From Cyanobium sp. Cruz-8D1 (GTDB lineage: Bacteria; Cyanobacteriota; Cyanobacteriia; PCC-6307; Cyanobiaceae): a DNA stretch of 64,000 nt. The stretch is taken from positions 62,001 through 126,000 of the forward strand of contig NZ_JAGQCD010000002.1 of the NCBI RefSeq assembly GCF_024345975.1, given 5' to 3'. Below the pieces are notes generated by a model that ran no database searches, had not been told where the DNA came from, and saw nothing but the letters and a program-made list of their open reading frames with translations. Shown in pieces: positions 59,396 through 64,000 of this stretch (within the stretch, counting starts at the first letter, position 1; every line of letters starts with the position of its first letter). The position numbers were made by a program, and so were the translations under genes.

Positions 59396-60250
59396 ATGCG
59401 TTCCCCCACGGCGATCCTGCAGCTGATCTGCCCCGATCGGCCAGGGCTGGTGAGCGAACTCTCGGGCTGGGTGGCCGCCAACGGCGGCAACATCCTCCAC
59501 GCCGATCACCACACCGATGCGGGCGCAGGGCTGTTCCTGAGCCGGATCGAATGGGCTCTGGAGGGCTTCGGTCTGCCCTGCGAGGCCATCGTTCCGGCCG
59601 TGGCCGCCCTGGCGGGTCGTCTCGGCGGCGAGGGCCAGGTGCACTTCTCCGATGTCCTGCCCCGGGTGGCGATCTTCGCCAGCCGCCAGGACCATTGCCT
59701 GGTGGACCTGCTCTGGCGCACCCGCTCCGGGGAACTGCCGATGCAGGTGCCCCTGGTGGTGTCCAACCACCCGGATCTGGCAACGCTGGCGGCTGATTTC
59801 GGCGCCCGCTTCGTGCATCTGCCGATCACGGCGGCCTCCCGGGCGGAGGTGGAGCAGGACCAGCTGGCCCTGCTGGAGGAAGTAGGGATCGAGCTGGTGG
59901 TGCTGGCCAAGTACATGCAGGTGCTCAGCCCCGCCTTCCTGGCCCGCTTCTCCCAGGTGATCAACATCCACCACTCTTTTTTGCCTGCCTTCCAGGGGGC
60001 CCAGCCTTACCACCGCGCCTGGGATCGAGGGGTCAAGCTCATCGGCGCCACGGCCCACTTCGTCACCGAGGAGCTGGATGGGGGCCCGATCATCGAGCAG
60101 GCCACCATGCATGTCGGCCACCGTGACGAGGTGGAGGACCTGATCCGCAAGGGTCGTGACACCGAACGCCTGGCTCTGGCCAGGGCGGTGCGCCTGTTTC
60201 TGCGTCGCCAGGTGATGGTCTATCGCGGCCGAACCGCTGTGTTTGATTGA
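59396..60250 (+). CDS. purU: Formyltetrahydrofolate deformylase PurU
   Basis: PurU hydrolyses 10-formyl-THF to THF and formate. An N-terminal ACT domain (residues 1-80, ILQLICPDRPGLVSELSGW) precedes the formyltransferase-type catalytic domain with PLVVSNHPDLATLA, INIHHSFLPAFQGAQPY and the catalytic Asp region. The formate it releases could feed PurT. The 284 residues fit. It is divergent from psbQ and its stop is nine bases before the ATG of the ligase-like gene. Confidence 0.94.
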   Translation: MRSPTAILQLICPDRPGLVSELSGWVAANGGNILHADHHTDAGAGLFLSRIEWALEGFGLPCEAIVPAVAALAGRLGGEGQVHFSDVLPRVAIFASRQDHCLVDLLWRTRSGELPMQVPLVVSNHPDLATLAADFGARFVHLPITAASRAEVEQDQLALLEEVGIELVVLAKYMQVLSPAFLARFSQVINIHHSFLPAFQGAQPYHRAWDRGVKLIGATAHFVTEELDGGPIIEQATMHVGHRDEVEDLIRKGRDTERLALARAVRLFLRRQVMVYRGRTAVFD

Positions 60251-60258
60251 GCCGTGCC

Positions 60259-61560
60259 ATGGGACCCGCCGCTGCTCCGGTGATCCGTTTCTCCGCCCTC
60301 GACGACCGCCTGCAGGCGTCTCGCCCGGCCGCCGCCACACCGCTGGGCTGGGGTTGTTTCCAGCTGGGGCTGTTCCTGCTGGCCAGTAGTGCCTTTCTCG
60401 GTGGCCTGGCCCTGCTGCTGGCCCTGATCCTCGGCAGCCGCAGCCGCCGTCCGGTTCTGGCCGATCGGGCCAATGCCGTGCTCCTGGTGGCGGCGGTGCT
60501 GATGGTGCTCGGCTGCTTCCGGGCCGCCAGCAATGGGCTGGCCTGGCTGGGGATGGGTAACTGGCTGCCCTTCTTCTGGGGTTTCTGGGGCTTCCAGGTG
60601 TATCTCGGCACCCCCGCCGCCCGCCGCCGGGTGGCGCTGGTCCTGGTGGCGGGAACGGTGCCGGTGATCCTCACGGGATTGGGCCAGCTCTGGTGGGGCT
60701 GGAGCGGACCCTTTCAGTGGCTGGGGGGTCTGATCATCTGGCACATCAAGGCCGGGGGCAATCCGCCGCAGCGGCTGGCGGGCCTGTTCGACTACGCCAA
60801 CATCGCCGGGGCCTGGATGGTCCTGGCCTGGCCCTTCACCCTGGCGGCCCTGCTTGAAGCCCGCCAGGGCTGGCGGCGCCGGGGGGTGGTGCTGGTGATC
60901 GCCGCCAGCCTGGTGGCGGCGGTGTTCCTCACCGATTCCCGCAATGCCTGGGGGGGCCTGCTGCTGGCGGTGCCGCTGGTGGCGGGACCGGGCAGCTGGG
61001 TGTGGCTGCTGCCGGTGCTGCTGGTGGTGCTGGCGGTGATCGGTCTGGCCACCCTGCCCTGGGTGCCCCTGGGCCTGCAGGAGCTGGCCCGCCAGCTGGT
61101 GCCCGAAGCGATCTGGGGCCGGCTGATCGACCTTGAGCACGGCGGCCAGCGTCCGCTGGCGATCACCCGCCTGGCCCAGTGGCAGGTGGCCGTGGGGCTG
61201 ATCGTCGAACGGCCCTGGCTGGGTTGGGGGGCGGCCGCCTTCAGCATCATTTACCCGATGCGTACCGGCGTCTGGCACGGCCACCCCCACAACCTGCCGA
61301 TCGATCTGGCCTTGAGCCACGGGGTGCCGGTCGCCGTGCTCATCGTGGGGTTGGTGCTGTGGCTGCTGGGCCGGGCCGGCTGGCTGGGCATGGCCGGAGG
61401 CGGCCTGTTCGATCGAGCCTGGTGGGCCGCGACCCTGGTGCTGGTGGCGCTGCATGCCACTGACATTCCTCTTTATGACAGCCGCGTCAATGTGGCGGGC
61501 TGGGTGCTTCTGGCGGGTCTGCGCTGCTATCGCCAGCCAGCGCCTCCTGCCGATGCCTGA
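60259..61560 (+). CDS. O-antigen-ligase-like polytopic membrane protein
   Basis: A 433-residue protein with about ten to twelve membrane segments and the Wzy_C/WaaL-type pattern: RNAWGGLLLAVPLVA, PWLGWGAAAFSIIYP, and the periplasmic HGHPHNLPIDLALSHGVPVAV, whose His residues are typical of O-antigen ligases and bicarbonate-transporter-like IctB. In cyanobacteria IctB was once named for bicarbonate transport. Both polymer ligase and IctB-like roles are possible. The TTG at 60247 overlapping the purU stop was rejected in favour of the ATG at 60259. The 3' end overlaps the convergent radical SAM gene by 74 bp. Confidence 0.8.
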   Translation: MGPAAAPVIRFSALDDRLQASRPAAATPLGWGCFQLGLFLLASSAFLGGLALLLALILGSRSRRPVLADRANAVLLVAAVLMVLGCFRAASNGLAWLGMGNWLPFFWGFWGFQVYLGTPAARRRVALVLVAGTVPVILTGLGQLWWGWSGPFQWLGGLIIWHIKAGGNPPQRLAGLFDYANIAGAWMVLAWPFTLAALLEARQGWRRRGVVLVIAASLVAAVFLTDSRNAWGGLLLAVPLVAGPGSWVWLLPVLLVVLAVIGLATLPWVPLGLQELARQLVPEAIWGRLIDLEHGGQRPLAITRLAQWQVAVGLIVERPWLGWGAAAFSIIYPMRTGVWHGHPHNLPIDLALSHGVPVAVLIVGLVLWLLGRAGWLGMAGGGLFDRAWWAATLVLVALHATDIPLYDSRVNVAGWVLLAGLRCYRQPAPPADA

Positions 61561-63100
61561 ACAGGGTGGCCGGCGGCAGGGGCCCCTCCAGATGGGTCCA
61601 GGGCAGCACCCGCTGCTCATCCCAGGTGGCGTGGACCACCTCCTCCCAGGGGGGCGGCATCGGTAGGGGGAACGGCAGATCCGTGGGCGCCGCCACCTCC
61701 CCGGCCCGCGCCGCCCGGTAGGCCTTCTTCCAGCCGCCCTGGCTGTCGTGCTGGCCCCGCGCCGCGGCGATCACCGGCGCCAGGCGGCGGTCGCTGCGGG
61801 ACAGCAGGGCCTGGATGACGCTCCAGCCGTAGCTCTCCGGTCGCAGCTCGATGCCCTTCGGCTGCAGGCGCCGCGCCAGCCGCTGCAGGCGTTTCTCCGC
61901 CTCCGGGCGCACCCCCTGCCACTGGAAGGGGGTGTGGGCCTTGGGCACGAAGGTGCTCACCCCCAGGCTGAGCCGTAGACCCGGGGTGGCTGTCTTCAGG
62001 GCCAGCAGCAGGTCGGCGGTGGCTTCGATGTCGGCGTCGTCTTCGCTGGGCAGGCCGGCCATGCCATAGAGCTTCAGGCCGCTGAGGCCACCTTCTTTGG
62101 CGTAGCGGGCCGCCGCGAAGATCTCCTCGCCGCTCAGCTTCTTGTTCACCACCCGGCGCATCCGTTCGCTGCCGCTTTCGATCGCGATCGTGAGCGACTT
62201 GCTCCCCCGCCGGGCCAGGATCCGCCCCAGCTGTGGGGTCACGGTGGCGGCCCGCACCGAGCTGACGCTCACCCGGGTGCCTTCGAAACGGTCCTGATCG
62301 AGCCAGCTGAGCAGGTCGTCAAACTGGGGGTGCTGGGTCACCGAGGCCCCGAGCAGGCCAAGCCGCTGCGTCACCGCCAGCCCGGTTTCCACCGCCGGGA
62401 TCAGGCCGTCGTCGAGGGAGGCGGTGCGGAAGGGCAGGGTCAGGTAGCTGGCCAGGCAGAAGCGACAGAGCTCCGGGCAGCTGCGGGCCACCTCCACCAT
62501 GTGGATCGACGGCCAGGCCGCCTGCGGCGTGATCACCGTGGAATGGCTCAGGGTGTTGCCGCGCCAGGTCTGCTTGGCGATGGTCGCCGGCAGGTCCGGC
62601 TCGATCGGCTCCACCGCCAGCAGGGCTCCTTCGCCGTTGTAGCGGGGGGCGTACAGCGCCGGCACGTAGACCCCGGGAACCCTGGCCAGGAGGCGCAGGC
62701 GCTCGGAACGGGGCAGGGCGCGCCCGGCCTCGAGCGCGTCGATGAAGGCGGGCAGCAGCAGCTCGCCGTCGCCGAGCAGCACCACGTCGAAGAAGGGAGC
62801 CAGGGGTTCGGGGTTGGCGGTGAGCACCGGCCCGCCGCCGAACACGATCGGGTCGTCCTCACCCCGCTGGTGACTCCAGAGCGGAATTCCCTGGCGCTCC
62901 AGCAGGTCGAGCAGCACCGGACCGTCCAGCTCCCAGCTGAGCGAGAGGCCGAACAGGTCGCAGTGGCGGTGCGGCGGGTCCCCCTGGTCGGTGAACAGCC
63001 GGCGCACATCGAGGTCGCCGCGGCGCGCCAGGCTGGCCCACACCACCTGATACCCCAGGCTGGTGATCCCCACCGAATAGCTGCTCGGAAAAGCAAGCAC
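61487..63100 (-). CDS. B12-binding radical SAM protein of unknown function
   Basis: A 537-residue class B radical SAM protein. The N-terminal part has FPSSYSVGITSLGYQVVWASL and CDLFGLSLSWELDGPVLLDLL, like the B12-domain-linked rSAM fusion family in cyanobacteria and Clostridia. The cluster motif is CPELCRFC (near 209-216). The frame remains open for about 30 more codons upstream with plausible coding (LLFEPARPATDALRT) but no ATG, GTG or TTG, so the GTG at 63100 may not be the true start. Substrate unknown. It overlaps the ligase-like gene by 74 bp. Confidence 0.8.
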   Translation of the reverse strand: MLAFPSSYSVGITSLGYQVVWASLARRGDLDVRRLFTDQGDPPHRHCDLFGLSLSWELDGPVLLDLLERQGIPLWSHQRGEDDPIVFGGGPVLTANPEPLAPFFDVVLLGDGELLLPAFIDALEAGRALPRSERLRLLARVPGVYVPALYAPRYNGEGALLAVEPIEPDLPATIAKQTWRGNTLSHSTVITPQAAWPSIHMVEVARSCPELCRFCLASYLTLPFRTASLDDGLIPAVETGLAVTQRLGLLGASVTQHPQFDDLLSWLDQDRFEGTRVSVSSVRAATVTPQLGRILARRGSKSLTIAIESGSERMRRVVNKKLSGEEIFAAARYAKEGGLSGLKLYGMAGLPSEDDADIEATADLLLALKTATPGLRLSLGVSTFVPKAHTPFQWQGVRPEAEKRLQRLARRLQPKGIELRPESYGWSVIQALLSRSDRRLAPVIAAARGQHDSQGGWKKAYRAARAGEVAAPTDLPFPLPMPPPWEEVVHATWDEQRVLPWTHLEGPLPPATLFRHRQEALAGDSSADPPEAPSPPH

Positions 63101-63249
63101 GGTGCGCAGCGCATCGGTTGCCGGCCGGGCTGGCTCAAACAGCAGGGTTTCCTGATTCAGGAGGGCGTCAGGGAGGGGAGTTCCAGCGTGTCACTTTGGA
63201 CGACCAGGCGTCGCTTACTTAGGGTGGATGGCTTTACAACGCCCTTTCG

Positions 63250-64000
63250 ATGCCCACCCTGCCAAGTTCCGTCGAGATCATCCTCGGGATCCTGGTGCTG
63301 TTCGGCGGCGGGGAGCTGTTTGTGGCTGGTTCCGTCGCCCTGTCCCTGCTGCTGGGCATTCCCCAGCTGGTGATCGGTCTGACGGTCGTTTCGCTGGGTA
63401 CCAGTGCCCCGGAACTGTTCGTGAGCCTCATCTCCACATTCAACGGCGATGCCGACCTGGCCGTCAGCAACGTGGTGGGCAGCAACATCTTCAACATCCT
63501 GGTGGTGCTGGGCGCCAGCGCCGCCATCGTTCCTTTGCGCGTCAGGAGCCGCCTGGTGCGCAGGGATATGCCGCTGCTGCTGGGCATTTCCATGGCCGTG
63601 TGGGGGATGGCCTCCGCGGGCCGCGTCACCTGGCAGGCCGGGGTGGCGTTGCTGTTCGCGCTGGTGGCCAACGTCGTCTGGGAGATGCGCACCGCCTCGG
63701 AGGATTCTGAGGAGGCCGAAGAAGACATCGAAGAGGAACGGGCCACCCCGCTGGTGGCTGGCCTGAAGCTGGCCGCCGGCCTCGTCCTGCTGGTTTTGGG
63801 CTCGCAGCTGCTGGTGAAGGGGGCCACCACGGCCGCTGTGGCCCTGGGGGTGAGCCAGACGGTGATCGGCCTGACGATCGTGGCGGCCGGCACGTCCATG
63901 CCCGAGCTCGTCACCTCACTGGTGGCCGCCTACCGGGGCCGGGCCGATCTGGCCATTGGCAACGTGGTGGGCAGCAACCTGCTCAACCTTGTGCTGATCC
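63250..64000 (+). CDS. Calcium/sodium antiporter, CaCA family (partial)
   Basis: The 3' end is cut by the window edge. The 250 codons seen contain both alpha-repeats of the YrbG-type CaCA exchangers: GLTVVSLGTSAPELFVSL with NVVGSNIFNILVV, and GLTIVAAGTSMPELVTSL with GNVVGSNLLNLVL. An acidic cytoplasmic loop (SEDSEEAEEDIEEE) separates the two halves. It would exchange Ca2+ or another cation for Na+ or H+. The ATG at 63250 is 149 bp from the divergent radical SAM start. Confidence 0.92.
   Translation, partial: MPTLPSSVEIILGILVLFGGGELFVAGSVALSLLLGIPQLVIGLTVVSLGTSAPELFVSLISTFNGDADLAVSNVVGSNIFNILVVLGASAAIVPLRVRSRLVRRDMPLLLGISMAVWGMASAGRVTWQAGVALLFALVANVVWEMRTASEDSEEAEEDIEEERATPLVAGLKLAAGLVLLVLGSQLLVKGATTAAVALGVSQTVIGLTIVAAGTSMPELVTSLVAAYRGRADLAIGNVVGSNLLNLVLI

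Overview
The window is a GC-rich, gene-dense piece of a cyanobacterial chromosome. The best fit is a unicellular picocyanobacterium of the Cyanobium / Synechococcus group. The evidence is psbQ (CyanoQ), a Tic20-family protein, an HpsJ-family protein, a DUF3134 protein, a DUF1400 protein, a pilB-pilT-pilC operon, and the gene neighbourhood dnaN - PRC-barrel-like gene - purL - purF ... gyrA - TPR - queG ... nusB - ftsY - PP2C - argH - RRM. That neighbourhood is the replication-origin region of Prochlorococcus and Synechococcus chromosomes as I remember it. Almost every gene has many long antisense shadow frames because of the base composition. I saw no tRNA, rRNA or CRISPR array.

Layout. 1-2.9 kb: end of pilB, then pilT and pilC (type IV pili). 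2.9-5.2 kb: an FAD oxidoreductase head to head with dusA. 5.2-12.4 kb, minus strand: RRM protein, argH, RsbU-type phosphatase, ftsY, nusB, DUF502 and HpsJ-family genes. 12.4-16.9 kb, plus strand: queG, a TPR protein and gyrA. 16.9-23.1 kb: an accessory segment between gyrA and purF. It holds a GNAT enzyme, a low-GC P-loop kinase-like gene, a frameshifted SnoaL/NTF2-like pseudogene beside an integron attC-like hairpin, a Phd/YefM-PIN toxin-antitoxin operon that runs into a second GNAT gene, a phytochelatin-synthase-like protease and a GT4 glycosyltransferase. 23.1-29.1 kb: purF, purL, a PRC-barrel-like gene and dnaN on the minus strand. 29.1-30.9 kb: a possible oriC intergenic region, then a degenerate IS5-family element flanked by CTAA repeats. 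30.9-36.5 kb: thrC, a DUF1400 protein, an ABC1 kinase and recN. 36.5-43.4 kb: B12/radical-SAM enzyme, glycogen-debranching-type glucosidase, glutamate decarboxylase, a GXWXG/DUF4334 protein and an SDR. 43.4-49.8 kb: uvrA, TerB-like, LCP protein, purT and two small proteins. 49.8-55.4 kb: mraY, DUF3134, a small membrane protein, argG, a coiled-coil protein, rpsF, Tic20 and aroE. 55.5-64 kb: dnaK, thiO-like oxidase, psbQ, purU, an O-antigen-ligase-like protein, a second B12/radical-SAM protein and the start of a CaCA antiporter.

How the genes fit together. Most are housekeeping: purine synthesis (purF, purL, purT and purU, where PurU releases the formate that PurT uses), arginine synthesis (argG, argH), threonine and shikimate steps, replication and repair (dnaN, gyrA, recN, uvrA), protein targeting and folding (ftsY, dnaK), envelope synthesis (mraY, LCP protein, ligase, GT4) and pili. 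The parts that look acquired or decaying are the gyrA-purF segment, the IS element beside dnaN and the radical-SAM gene near 37 kb. The most distinctive element is the toxin-antitoxin-acetyltransferase operon at 19.66-21.23 kb. It carries two TGTACA operator hexamers of the kind known from YefM-YoeB systems, although its toxin is a PIN nuclease.
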